Shown here: one piece after another, positions 7,017 to 13,045 of the stretch
How the letters are laid out: every line of letters begins with the position of its first letter
Numbering within the stretch: position 1 is the first letter of the stretch
From: an uncultured Oscillospiraceae bacterium
GTDB taxonomy: Bacteria > Bacillota > Clostridia > Oscillospirales > Acutalibacteraceae
NCBI GenBank assembly: GCA_900552925.1
Contig: USBH01000014.1
Coordinates: 1-13,961, forward strand
Reading direction: 5' to 3'
Length of the DNA stretch: 13,961 bases
Made by a program: the position numbers and the translations under genes
Notes under the pieces: model-generated
What the model saw: only the letters and a program-made list of their open reading frames with translations
Told to the model about the DNA's origin: nothing
Databases searched by the model: none

Positions 7017-8063
7017 ATGAAACGCAGAGTTCTGTGCGTTTTCTCCCTGATTTTCTGGCTGATTATTCTCTGCACCATCCTTTCCGCACGCGTAGAACAG
7101 CTGATGATGCCGACGGTGGAGGTGGAGGAGCTGAACATGCCCCTGCCGGAAACGTCGATTTCCGCGGACGCCCTGTTCTATGACGAGTTGGGCATGCATC
7201 TCTACAAGACGGCGCAGGGCTTCGGCTGGGATACCGGCATGCGCGTTTACGAGTATGATGGGTTCATTCTGGATGACGGCCGGTTGTCGCAGCTGGACTA
7301 CGGTTGGTTCATCCTGTATGCAACGCGCGACCTGCGGCTTGGGGAGGAAGTGCTCGTCCGCGAGGAGCCCTATCTGTATATGGACGACACCTGGGTGGCG
7401 ATCTATCCGAACGGCGTTCCAGCATACAGCTTTGCGTCGGATACGATGACCGCGCTGGCGCAGACCGATATGGCGCTGCTGGTTTCGGCGCCCGGCGCGG
7501 ATTACCCGTTCATGGAGGGGCGCGCCCGCGCCAGCGTTGAAACGGAAAAGAGCTTCGATTACTACATGCAGGCGCCGGACAGCGCGGTTTACAGTTTGAA
7601 CGACCTGTACCGGTTCATGAACAGCATCTTGCTGCTGGCGCTGCTGATTTCCCTGATCCTGTTTTCCATTGCGATCTGGGTGCGCTGCTGCAAATTGTCG
7701 AGAGAGCGCAAAAAGAACCGCTGGGCGCTGGTGCGCAACGGCTTTCTGGCCGCGCTGGTCGTGACCGGCATCGTGCTCGTCTCGCAGTGGATCAATCTGC
7801 CGAACTCGCTTCTGCCCAAGACCCGCATCACGGATTTTTCGTATTATGCTGCGGAATTCAGCGCGCTTTTCTCTGCGCTGCATGATCTTGCGGGGCAGGG
7901 CGGCGCTGCGGCCGAAAATGCGGTCCGCTATGCAGAAAGCCACGTGATTCTGGCCGGCGTGGTCGTGCTGACGGGGATCCTGCTGTCTGTGGGAAAAATC
8001 ATCTTCGGCGCATGGCGGGATAAGATCCGTTTAAAGCCGAAGCCAAAGCATGCGGCATGGTAA
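7017..8063 (+). CDS. Membrane protein of unknown function in ABC importer operon
   Basis: I do not recognise a family. The 348-residue protein has a first hydrophobic segment at about residues 5-23, a soluble stretch of about 180 residues rich in Tyr, Asp and Glu, then segments at about 202-223, 242-260 and 309-330. By the positive-inside rule (KRR at the start, KLSRERKKNR after segment 2, WRDKIRLKPKPKH at the end) the soluble domain would lie outside the cell and the C-terminus inside. The gene starts one base after the permease stop, with a near-perfect GGAGGTGA at 7003-7010, so it is clearly cotranscribed and well translated. Context suggests an accessory to the importer, for example a substrate-handling or ATPase-recruiting subunit, but this is speculation. 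The terminator begins inside its last codons. Confidence 0.85.
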   Translation: MKRRVLCVFSLIFWLIILCTILSARVEQLMMPTVEVEELNMPLPETSISADALFYDELGMHLYKTAQGFGWDTGMRVYEYDGFILDDGRLSQLDYGWFILYATRDLRLGEEVLVREEPYLYMDDTWVAIYPNGVPAYSFASDTMTALAQTDMALLVSAPGADYPFMEGRARASVETEKSFDYYMQAPDSAVYSLNDLYRFMNSILLLALLISLILFSIAIWVRCCKLSRERKKNRWALVRNGFLAALVVTGIVLVSQWINLPNSLLPKTRITDFSYYAAEFSALFSALHDLAGQGGAAAENAVRYAESHVILAGVVVLTGILLSVGKIIFGAWRDKIRLKPKPKHAAW

Positions 8064-8077
8064 ACCATGCCGCTTTT
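8052..8077 (+). terminator. Terminator overlapping the end of the ABC operon
   Basis: A perfect 9-bp stem (GCGGCATGG at 8052-8060 with CCATGCCGC at 8065-8073) has a TAAA loop and is followed by TTTT. The stop codon of the membrane protein gene forms most of the loop, so the last three sense codons are part of the stem. It closes the ABC operon. Confidence 0.87.
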
Positions 8078-8129
8078 GCGCGGAAGGGAAGCGGCGATCG
8101 GCGTGTTTTCAAATCGGCGCAAATAATGC

Positions 8130-8158
8130 TTGCCTTTTCGTGCAAAAGCGTGTATAAT
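8130..8158 (+). promoter_or_regulatory. Promoter of the SRP RNA / dnaX region
   Basis: TTGCCT at 8130-8135, a 17-base spacer and a perfect TATAAT at 8153-8158 are present. Transcription would begin near 8165, at the start of the SRP RNA fold. No separate promoter is evident before dnaX, so it may also drive dnaX, ybaB and recR. Confidence 0.85.
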
Positions 8159-8164
8159 ATTTGA

Positions 8165-8370
8165 GCACGAGAAAACGTGCGCTTTGAGCGAATCCAAAAG
8201 GGCAAGGCGGTTGAAGAGACCGTGGAATATGCGAGCGGACAGGTCTGCGCGGCGAGACACCGTGAACCATGTCAGGCGGGGGACCGAGCAGCATTAAGCG
8301 GATCGTCTGGTGCGATGCAGGTCGCCTGTCCGTTCACATATTCCACGAACGGCCGCCTTGCTTTTGGTTT
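8165..8370 (+). ncRNA. ffs: Signal recognition particle RNA
   Basis: This is the RNA scaffold that binds Ffh and targets nascent membrane and secreted proteins. Its tip, GTGAACCATGTCAGG (8262-8276), paired element C-GG / CC-G (8277-8279 with 8284-8286), GGGA tetraloop (8280-8283) and AGCAGC (8287-8292) reproduce the helix 8 of bacterial SRP RNA. A long helix 5 is plain: 8194-8210 with 8353-8367 (two-base bulge), 8221-8231 with 8337-8347 (11 bp perfect), and 8236-8243 with 8325-8332. Two short hairpins precede it (GCACG/CGTGC at 8166-8180 and CGC/GCG at about 8180-8190), which may be a compact Alu domain. At about 206 bases it is between the E. coli 4.5S RNA and the Bacillus-type RNA. Ends are estimated from the promoter and the helix; no intrinsic terminator is visible. 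Confidence 0.92.
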
Positions 8371-8397
8371 ATAAAGGCAGAGAAGGGAGGATGCCGC

Positions 8398-10008
8398 TTG
8401 TATAAGGCGCTGTACAGAAAATACCGGCCGCAGCTTTTTGCGGATGTGGTCGGCCAGCCGCAGGTGACCGTCACGCTGAAAAACGAGCTGATGGCGGGGC
8501 GGATCTCGCACGCGTACCTGTTTACGGGTTCGCGCGGAACCGGTAAGACGACCTGCGCGAAGATTCTCGCCAAGGCCGTCAACTGCCTGGACCCGCAGGA
8601 CGGCGACCCGTGCGGCGTCTGCCCGGTCTGCCGCGGTCTCGACGACGGGTCGATCCTCGACGTTGTGGAGATCGACGCAGCGAGCAACAACGGCGTCGAC
8701 AGCATCCGCGCCCTGATTGAGGAATCGAACTTTACGCCGGCAAGCGCCAAATACCGCGTGTACATCATCGACGAGGTGCACATGCTTTCGGTGGCGGCCT
8801 TCAACGCGCTTTTGAAAACGCTGGAGGAGCCGCCCGCGCACGTGATCTTCATTCTGGCGACGACCGAGGTGCACAAGCTGCTGCCGACGATCCTCTCCCG
8901 CTGTCAGCGCTTTGACTTCCGGCGTATTGCGCCGGAGGACATCGCCGAACGCCTCGAGCTCGTCTGCGAGCGGGAGCACGTGGAGATCGACCACGACGCG
9001 GCGATGCTGATTGCCGTCACTGCGGACGGCGGCATGCGCGACGCACTCTCAATTCTCGACCAGTGCATCGGCCGCAGCACCGGCGTGGTCAGCTATGCGC
9101 TTGTGGCGGAGACGGCGGGCCTTGCCGGCCGCGGCCATCTCGAGGAGCTCGCACTGTGCATCCATCGGGGCGACCGTTCCGGCGCGCTCGAAAAGATCGA
9201 TGCGCTGTACAAGGCTTCGAAGGACATGGGGCGGCTCTGCGAGGAGCTTGCGGGGTATTTCCGCAGCCTGATGCTGATTAAAACGATGAAGGATGCGAGC
9301 GGAATCGTCGACGCGGTCGGCGAAGAGTTTGACCGGATGACGAAGCTCGCGGTTTCCATGGATCTTTCGGCGATCCTGCACGGTCTGGATGCTTTCCAGA
9401 GCACGCTGTCGCGGATGAAAACCGGAAACAAGCGGACGGAGCTGGAAATGACCTTCATCCGGCTCTGCTCTCCGGAGCTGGATACCTCGCCGGACGCGCT
9501 GCTGCGCCGCATCGAAGCGCTGGAGCGCGGCGGCGGGCTGCGCCGCGCGGTGCAGCCCGTACAAAACGCCGAGGTTTCCGTTCCGCAGGCGCCGCCGGAG
9601 CTCGCGGCAAAGCGGGAGGAAGCGCCGAAAACCGCGCAGCGTTCCAGCGCCGCTTCCATCGAAGAGCTTTCCAGCAAGGCGGAGCCGTTCGATGCGTGGC
9701 CGGAAATCATCGCGATCATGAAGAATTACTCGCACTCGGTAGCGGCCGCCTTCAACGGGTCTTCCGCCTATGTGAACGGTGAGTATATGCTGATCGAGGC
9801 GCCGCAGATCGCGTTTGACCTGCTGAAGCGCGCGAGCCAGCGCGATAAGATGCGTGAGGCGATCCAGCAGGTGACCGGGCGCGTCTATAAGCTCGGACCA
9901 TATAAGCCGCCTGCGGCGACAGCGGACAGCGGTTCAAAGCCGCAGAATACGCTGGACAGCTTCATCCGCGACATGCAGGATGCCGGCATTGAAATTGAAG
10001 AAAAATAA
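8398..10008 (+). CDS. dnaX: DNA polymerase III gamma/tau subunit
   Basis: This 536-residue protein is the clamp-loader ATPase that loads the beta clamp during replication. Visible parts: MYKALYRKYRP start; Walker A GSRGTGKT (44-51); a zinc module with Cys63, Cys72, Cys75 and Cys78; Walker B YIIDE (122-126); sensor 1 ATTEVHKL (154-161); the SRC motif (167-169) with the arginine finger; and sensor 2 GGMRDALSILDQ (211-222). The C-terminal third is variable, as usual. The start is TTG at 8398: it gives the family N-terminus and has AAGGGAGG at 8383-8390 seven bases upstream. A longer in-frame reading from ATG 8269 is wrong, because that ATG lies inside the conserved tip of the SRP RNA. I see no slippery A run for a gamma-form frameshift. 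Confidence 0.97.
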   Translation: MYKALYRKYRPQLFADVVGQPQVTVTLKNELMAGRISHAYLFTGSRGTGKTTCAKILAKAVNCLDPQDGDPCGVCPVCRGLDDGSILDVVEIDAASNNGVDSIRALIEESNFTPASAKYRVYIIDEVHMLSVAAFNALLKTLEEPPAHVIFILATTEVHKLLPTILSRCQRFDFRRIAPEDIAERLELVCEREHVEIDHDAAMLIAVTADGGMRDALSILDQCIGRSTGVVSYALVAETAGLAGRGHLEELALCIHRGDRSGALEKIDALYKASKDMGRLCEELAGYFRSLMLIKTMKDASGIVDAVGEEFDRMTKLAVSMDLSAILHGLDAFQSTLSRMKTGNKRTELEMTFIRLCSPELDTSPDALLRRIEALERGGGLRRAVQPVQNAEVSVPQAPPELAAKREEAPKTAQRSSAASIEELSSKAEPFDAWPEIIAIMKNYSHSVAAAFNGSSAYVNGEYMLIEAPQIAFDLLKRASQRDKMREAIQQVTGRVYKLGPYKPPAATADSGSKPQNTLDSFIRDMQDAGIEIEEK

Positions 10009-10034
10009 TTCTGAAGGACAAGGAGTTTTATACG

Positions 10035-10385
10035 ATGAAAGCACGTTTACCACAGGGTATGGGCGGCGGCGGAGCCGCCAACCTGCAGCAGCTGGCCCGT
10101 CAGGCGCAGAAGATGCAGGAGAAGATGGAGGAAATCACCACGGAGCTCGAGGCCAAGACGTATACGGCGACCTCGGGCGGCGGCGCGGTTTCCGTTGCCG
10201 TGACCGGCAAGATGGAAGTCAAGACCATCGACATCAAGCCGGAAGTCATCGATCCGGACGACGCGGAAATGCTCGGCGATCTCGTCACGGCGGCGGTCAA
10301 CGAGGCGCTGCGCGCGGCGGCGGCTGAAAAGGAAGAAAAGCTCGGCGCGCTTTCCGGCGGCATGAGCATTCCGGGGATGTTCTGA
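10035..10385 (+). CDS. YbaB/EbfC family nucleoid-associated protein
   Basis: The 116-residue protein shows the family pattern: Gly-rich start, LARQAQKMQEKMEEITTEL helix (about 23-41), TATSGGGAVSVAVTGKMEVKTI strand region, and the DPDDAEMLGDLVTAAVNEAL helix, then a Gly/Met tail. Members are small DNA-binding dimers linked to chromosome organisation, and the gene usually lies between dnaX and recR, as here. AGGAG at 10021-10025 precedes ATG 10035 by nine bases. recR starts one base after its stop. Confidence 0.95.
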   Translation: MKARLPQGMGGGGAANLQQLARQAQKMQEKMEEITTELEAKTYTATSGGGAVSVAVTGKMEVKTIDIKPEVIDPDDAEMLGDLVTAAVNEALRAAAAEKEEKLGALSGGMSIPGMF

Positions 10386-10386
10386 T

Positions 10387-10989
10387 ATGCCCGGCTATCA
10401 TGTCCCGCCGCTGGAACGGCTCGTCGATAAATTCGAAAGCCTGCCCGGCGTCGGCCACAAATCCGCACAGCGCATCGCGTATTATGTGCTCGGGCTCAGC
10501 CGGGAAGAGGCGCAGAGCTTTGCGCAGGCGATTCTCGACGCGCACGAAAATATCCACTACTGCTCGGTCTGCTGCAACCTGACGGATGGTGACCTGTGCC
10601 CGATCTGCCGCAGCGACAGCCGCGACAAATCGATCATCTGCGTGGTGGAGGACCCGCGCGATGTCTTTGCGCTGGAGCGCACGAACGAATTCAACGCGAC
10701 GTACCATGTGCTGCACGGTGCGATTTCCCCGCTCGGCGGAATCGGGCCGGATCAGCTCAAAATCAAGGAACTCCTGAAGCGCGTGCAGGACGGTACGGTG
10801 AAAGAGGTCATCATGGCGACGAACCCGACGGTTGAGGGAGAGGCGACGGCCATGTACATCTCCCGGCTGTTGAAGCCGCTCGGCATCCGCGTCACGCGCC
10901 TGGCTTACGGCATCCCGGTCGGCGGCGATCTCGAGTACGCGGATGAGGTCACGCTTTCGCGTGCGATCGAGGGACGCCAGGAGCTTTAA
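10387..10989 (+). CDS. recR: Recombination mediator protein RecR
   Basis: This 200-residue protein is full length for RecR, which with RecO helps load RecA on single-stranded DNA gaps. The helix-hairpin-helix LPGVGHKSAQRIAYYVL is at 19-35, a four-Cys zinc module at Cys59, Cys62, Cys71 and Cys74, and a Toprim domain starts at about 82 (IICVVEDPRDVFALERT, with Glu88 and Asp89). The C-terminus has the family's GIPVGGDLEYADEVTLSRA Walker-B-like segment. The start is one base after the ybaB stop, with only a poor Shine-Dalgarno sequence, so translation is probably coupled to ybaB. Confidence 0.97.
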   Translation: MPGYHVPPLERLVDKFESLPGVGHKSAQRIAYYVLGLSREEAQSFAQAILDAHENIHYCSVCCNLTDGDLCPICRSDSRDKSIICVVEDPRDVFALERTNEFNATYHVLHGAISPLGGIGPDQLKIKELLKRVQDGTVKEVIMATNPTVEGEATAMYISRLLKPLGIRVTRLAYGIPVGGDLEYADEVTLSRAIEGRQEL

Positions 10990-11003
10990 GCGACAGCTTT
11001 CGG

Positions 11004-11032
11004 TTGACAGAACCGTGTTTTTGTAGTATAGT
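11004..11032 (+). promoter_or_regulatory. Promoter of smpB-ssrA
   Basis: A perfect TTGACA at 11004-11009, 17-base spacer and TATAGT at 11027-11032 lie 15 bases after the recR stop. Transcription should start near 11039, inside a tandem repeat. It is the only clear promoter ahead of smpB and the tmRNA. Confidence 0.85.
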
Positions 11033-11033
11033 A

Positions 11034-11061
11034 ATTTTCCTGAATTCATTTTCCTGAATTC
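11034..11061 (+). repeat. Two tandem 14-bp repeats in the smpB leader
   Basis: The unit ATTTTCCTGAATTC occurs twice without a gap (11034-11047 and 11048-11061). The first copy covers the predicted transcription start and the second lies in the short smpB leader. It could be a slippage product or a tandem binding site. Confidence 0.9.
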
Positions 11062-11082
11062 GAAGAAAGCGAGGGTAGGCCG

Positions 11083-11547
11083 ATGGCAAAAGCAGAAAAC
11101 CGAACGATTGCGCAGAATAAAAAGGCCTACCACGATTACTTTGTCGAGGAGAGCCTGGAGGCTGGTATCGAGCTTTTCGGTACGGAGGTCAAGTCGCTGC
11201 GGCAGGGGCGCTGCAATCTGAAAGATGCGTGGTGCTCCGTTGTGGACGGCGAAATGCTCCTGAACGGCTGCCACATCAGCGCATACGAGCAGGGGAACAT
11301 TTTCAACCGCGACCCGATGCGCGTCCGGCGCCTGCTGCTGCATAAGCGGGAGATCATGCGTTTGCTCGGCCTTTCCAAAACGGCCGGATATTCGCTGATT
11401 CCGCTGTCCATGTATTTTAAGGGATCGCGCGTCAAGGTACAGGTCGGTCTGTGCAGGGGCAAAAAGCTTTACGATAAGCGCGCCGACATGGCTGAGCGCG
11501 ACGCTAAGCGCGACATGGACCGTGCGCTCAAGGAAAGAAACAGATAA
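11083..11547 (+). CDS. smpB: SsrA-binding protein SmpB
   Basis: The 154-residue protein is full length. It binds the tRNA-like end of tmRNA and brings it to stalled ribosomes for trans-translation. Family blocks seen: [67 protein letters not shown], and [16 protein letters not shown], then the basic tail (about 130-154) that enters the mRNA channel. ATG 11083 has GAGGG at 11071-11075, seven bases away. Its RNA partner begins only 24 bases after the stop. Confidence 0.98.
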   Translation: MAKAENRTIAQNKKAYHDYFVEESLEAGIELFGTEVKSLRQGRCNLKDAWCSVVDGEMLLNGCHISAYEQGNIFNRDPMRVRRLLLHKREIMRLLGLSKTAGYSLIPLSMYFKGSRVKVQVGLCRGKKLYDKRADMAERDAKRDMDRALKERNR

Positions 11548-11571
11548 ACAGCGGCTTTTGCCGCTTCCCAT

Positions 11572-11921
11572 GGGGATGTAAAGGTTTCGACGGGGGTTGG
11601 GAGCCCTGGTAAGCGAGTAGCGGTGCGGGACCGCTATAAAATCCGCAAACTTAAAAAAATAAACGACAACGATACTGTTGCTGTTGCTGCTTAATTAAGC
11701 AGCCGTTCTTACCCGCAGTACCGCGGGCGGGATAAGAGCGTCGACTAGCGGTGAACGTGTGCAGGGCTACGCCTTTACCCCTGCCATGCATAAAAGGCTA
11801 CCAAAGTGCAGAGCCTGCCGTTCGGCGCTGCACGGCGGGAATTTCAAAAGACCGGATACACTCGTAGAAAGCCTTGGTAACTGACTTTCGGACGCGGGTT
11901 CGACTCCCGCCATCTCCACCA
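11572..11921 (+). ncRNA. ssrA: Transfer-messenger RNA (tmRNA)
   Basis: The 5' end GGGGATG (11572-11578) pairs with CATCTCC (11911-11917) to form the acceptor stem, one G-U included, followed by A and an encoded CCA (11919-11921). The hallmark GTAAAGGTTTCGACGGGGGT follows the 5' end, and the T arm GCGGGTTCGACTCCCGC is at about 11894-11910. The tag reading frame ends GTT GCT GTT GCT GCT TAA (stop at 11692-11694). I propose GAC at 11665 as resume codon, preceded by TAAAC with A at -4, giving DNDTVAVAA after the tRNA-borne Ala; the exact resume codon is inferred. About 350 bases is normal for a one-piece tmRNA. It releases stalled ribosomes and marks the peptide for proteolysis. Confidence 0.97.
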
Positions 11922-11930
11922 GAGTAGGAA

Positions 11931-11966
11931 GCGTCGAACTATTCTTCTTTCGGAATGAGTTCGCGC
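11931..11966 (+). repeat. Hairpin just after tmRNA
   Basis: GCG, CGAACT and ATTC (11931-11944) pair with GAAT, AGTTCG and CGC (11953-11966), with one bulged base on each side. It lies 9 bases after the tmRNA CCA end and lacks a T run, so it may block 3' exonucleases rather than terminate. Confidence 0.6.
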
Positions 11967-11979
11967 TTGTGTATAGATT

Positions 11980-12010
11980 TGGGAGCGCCAGATAGGGGCG
12001 CTCCCATTTC
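11980..12010 (+). terminator. Likely ssrA terminator
   Basis: A perfect 10-bp GC-rich stem (TGGGAGCGCC at 11980-11989 with GGCGCTCCCA at 11997-12006) is followed by TTTCGT. The T run is short but this is the first strong terminator-like structure after the tmRNA gene. Confidence 0.7.
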
Positions 12011-12038
12011 GTATTGCAATCATAGGACGCCGTATTTT

Positions 12039-12058
12039 ACGTTTTAAGACGTTTTAAG
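12039..12058 (+). repeat. Two tandem 10-bp repeats ahead of a terminator
   Basis: ACGTTTTAAG occurs twice in tandem (12039-12048, 12049-12058). Its inverse CTTAAAACG is present at 12099-12107, beyond the terminator, so the repeats bracket the terminator stem as an outer inverted repeat. Confidence 0.75.
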
Positions 12059-12094
12059 CCCGTTGGGGTACTCCGTACCCTAACGGGCTTTTTT
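12056..12094 (+). terminator. Strong intrinsic terminator
   Basis: A stem of 16 bp with one G-T wobble (12056-12071 with 12075-12090) has a 3-base loop TCC and merges into a T6 run (12089-12094). It is the strongest terminator in the region but lies about 170 bases after ssrA with no gene between, so it is either a back-up terminator or the leftover of a lost gene. Confidence 0.88.
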
Positions 12095-12249
12095 GCGCCT
12101 TAAAACGCCTCTGAGAGCGTCAGAGGAAGTAATATCGGGATGCAGGTGCGCATCTCGCTCTCGCTCGATGCTGGGATTGGCCGCCCTGCGGGCGGCTGGT
12201 TCGGGTCTTGAGTCTGGGTACAGCAGGGGGCGGGCATGTCCGATTTCGG
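12095..12249. other. Intergenic stretch without a supported gene
   Basis: Short reading frames exist on both strands, but their composition is biased, no ribosome binding site precedes them and no family is recognisable. A GC hairpin, GCCGCCC (12180-12186) with GGGCGGC (12190-12196) and loop TGC, extends outward by wobble pairs. Confidence 0.5.
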
Positions 12250-12288
12250 GTTCTGACACACTATCGCGAAAAAATAGTGTGTCAGAAC
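12250..12288. repeat. Perfect 15-bp inverted repeat
   Basis: GTTCTGACACACTAT at 12250-12264 and ATAGTGTGTCAGAAC at 12274-12288 are exact reverse complements around CGCGAAAAA. No T run follows on the plus strand. The form would fit a protein-binding palindrome, a recombination site, or a remnant of a mobile element; nothing decides between these here. Confidence 0.8.
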
Positions 12289-12317
12289 TTTCCCCAGTTT
12301 AGGCAAATAGTATTTTT

Positions 12318-12345
12318 TGAGACGCGGTGAACAAACCGCGTCTCA
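12318..12345. repeat. Perfect 11-bp inverted repeat with flanking A/T runs
   Basis: TGAGACGCGGT (12318-12328) pairs with ACCGCGTCTCA (12335-12345) around GAACAA. It is preceded by T6 and followed by ATATTTAT. It could be a weak plus-strand terminator; on the minus strand the stem is followed by an A run, so it would not terminate there. Confidence 0.75.
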
Positions 12346-12485
12346 ATATTTATGCGATGACTAGTCTACGTCTTTAATAATTCCCTTGATTCCGAATGCG
12401 AATACGGTATTTCTGCTTCATAATGTTAAACAAGGAGAAGAGCAGGAGGCTTTGAAGGTATAGGCTCTGATTTTTGCCAACTGCT
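12346..12485. other. AT-rich stretch upstream of the VOC gene
   Basis: I see no supported gene or clear promoter. The composition shifts from GC-rich before about 12250 to AT-rich here, matching the following VOC gene. An AGGAGG-like sequence at about 12445-12449 is not followed by a useful reading frame. It may hold remains of a lost gene. Confidence 0.4.
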
Positions 12486-12527
12486 ATGAGTGTACGGTAT
12501 CCGATAGATCGGGGGGCACTGGGGTGA
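12486..12527 (+). CDS. Possible 13-codon upstream ORF overlapping the VOC start
   Basis: ATG 12486 opens a frame encoding MSVRYPIDRGALG that stops at TGA 12525-12527. This stop overlaps the GTG start of the VOC gene (GTGA), the geometry of translational coupling. No ribosome binding site precedes the ATG, and an in-frame TGA lies a few codons upstream, so it could be a leader peptide, the stub of a deleted upstream gene, or chance. Confidence 0.25.
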   Translation: MSVRYPIDRGALG

Positions 12528-12904
12528 AGCTGACACACGTTGCAATTTATGTAGAAGATCTGGAAAGAAGCGCCGAATTCTTTGAAAAGTATTTTAACGG
12601 GAAACGAGGCGAATCCCATTTCAATTCTGCGACCGGCATCAGCAGCCTTTTTATATCTTTTTCAGACAATTGCGGCATAGAATTGACAAGTCTGCCACAG
12701 AGAATCCGGCATAGCACAATCCTTACCTATGGGTATATGCATATAGCATTTTCGGTCGGGTCTCGCACGGATGTGGACAAGCTGATTCTTCGGTTGACCC
12801 ACGATGGATATGGTTTGAATACGTACCCCCGAATCAATAGTGCTGGAAATTATGAAGGCAGCATATTTGATCCGGATGGAAATCTTATAGAAATTATGGA
12901 ATGA
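12524..12904 (+). CDS. VOC (glyoxalase/bleomycin-resistance fold) protein
   Basis: The 126-residue protein is a single VOC unit pair. It starts MKLTHVAIYVEDLERSAEFFEKYF, typical of the fold, and ends GSIFDPDGNLIEIME, the standard last strand. His5, Glu53, His73 and Glu123 occupy the positions of the metal ligands of glyoxalase I-like enzymes, so it is probably a metal-dependent lyase, isomerase or dioxygenase-type protein, or a drug-binding protein; the substrate is unknown. The GTG start at 12524 gives a full-length fold, with a G-rich run (12511-12516) as a poor ribosome binding site. GC content is well below the neighbours (21 of 60 at 12541-12600), hinting at horizontal transfer. A regulator gene follows 141 bases later, behind its own promoter. 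Confidence 0.85.
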   Translation: MKLTHVAIYVEDLERSAEFFEKYFNGKRGESHFNSATGISSLFISFSDNCGIELTSLPQRIRHSTILTYGYMHIAFSVGSRTDVDKLILRLTHDGYGLNTYPRINSAGNYEGSIFDPDGNLIEIME

Positions 12905-12967
12905 AGACCTCTTTGCTGTGAGGCGGGTCTTGTCGGTTCTCCTGAAACGGGCCGGAAAACTGCGCTC

Positions 12968-12996
12968 TTGCAAAAGAAGGGATGCAGGCGTATAAT
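12968..12996 (+). promoter_or_regulatory. Promoter of the HxlR-type regulator
   Basis: TTGCAA at 12968-12973, a 17-base spacer and a perfect TATAAT at 12991-12996 precede the regulator gene, with a start of transcription near 13003 and a leader of about 43 bases. Confidence 0.82.
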
Positions 12997-13045
12997 TTGA
13001 GTGCAACATTCTGTTTGAAACGATTCGGGGGAAGGGGGAAACTGT

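Noticed and set aside
10297..11571. 424-codon minus-strand frame opposite recR and smpB
   Set aside because: It is an antisense shadow in GC-rich coding sequence; recR and smpB are certain on the plus strand.
11900..11921. tmRNA 3' end as an attachment site with a duplicated copy marking an island
   Set aside because: I looked for a second copy of the GACTCCCGCCATCTCCACCA end downstream and found none in the window.
12093..12306. Short overlapping frames on both strands (69 and 68 codons)
   Set aside because: They have no ribosome binding site or family resemblance and run across terminators and palindromes.
12904..12931. Terminator after the VOC gene (AAGACC / GGTCTT)
   Set aside because: The 6-bp stem competes with another pairing and no T run follows.
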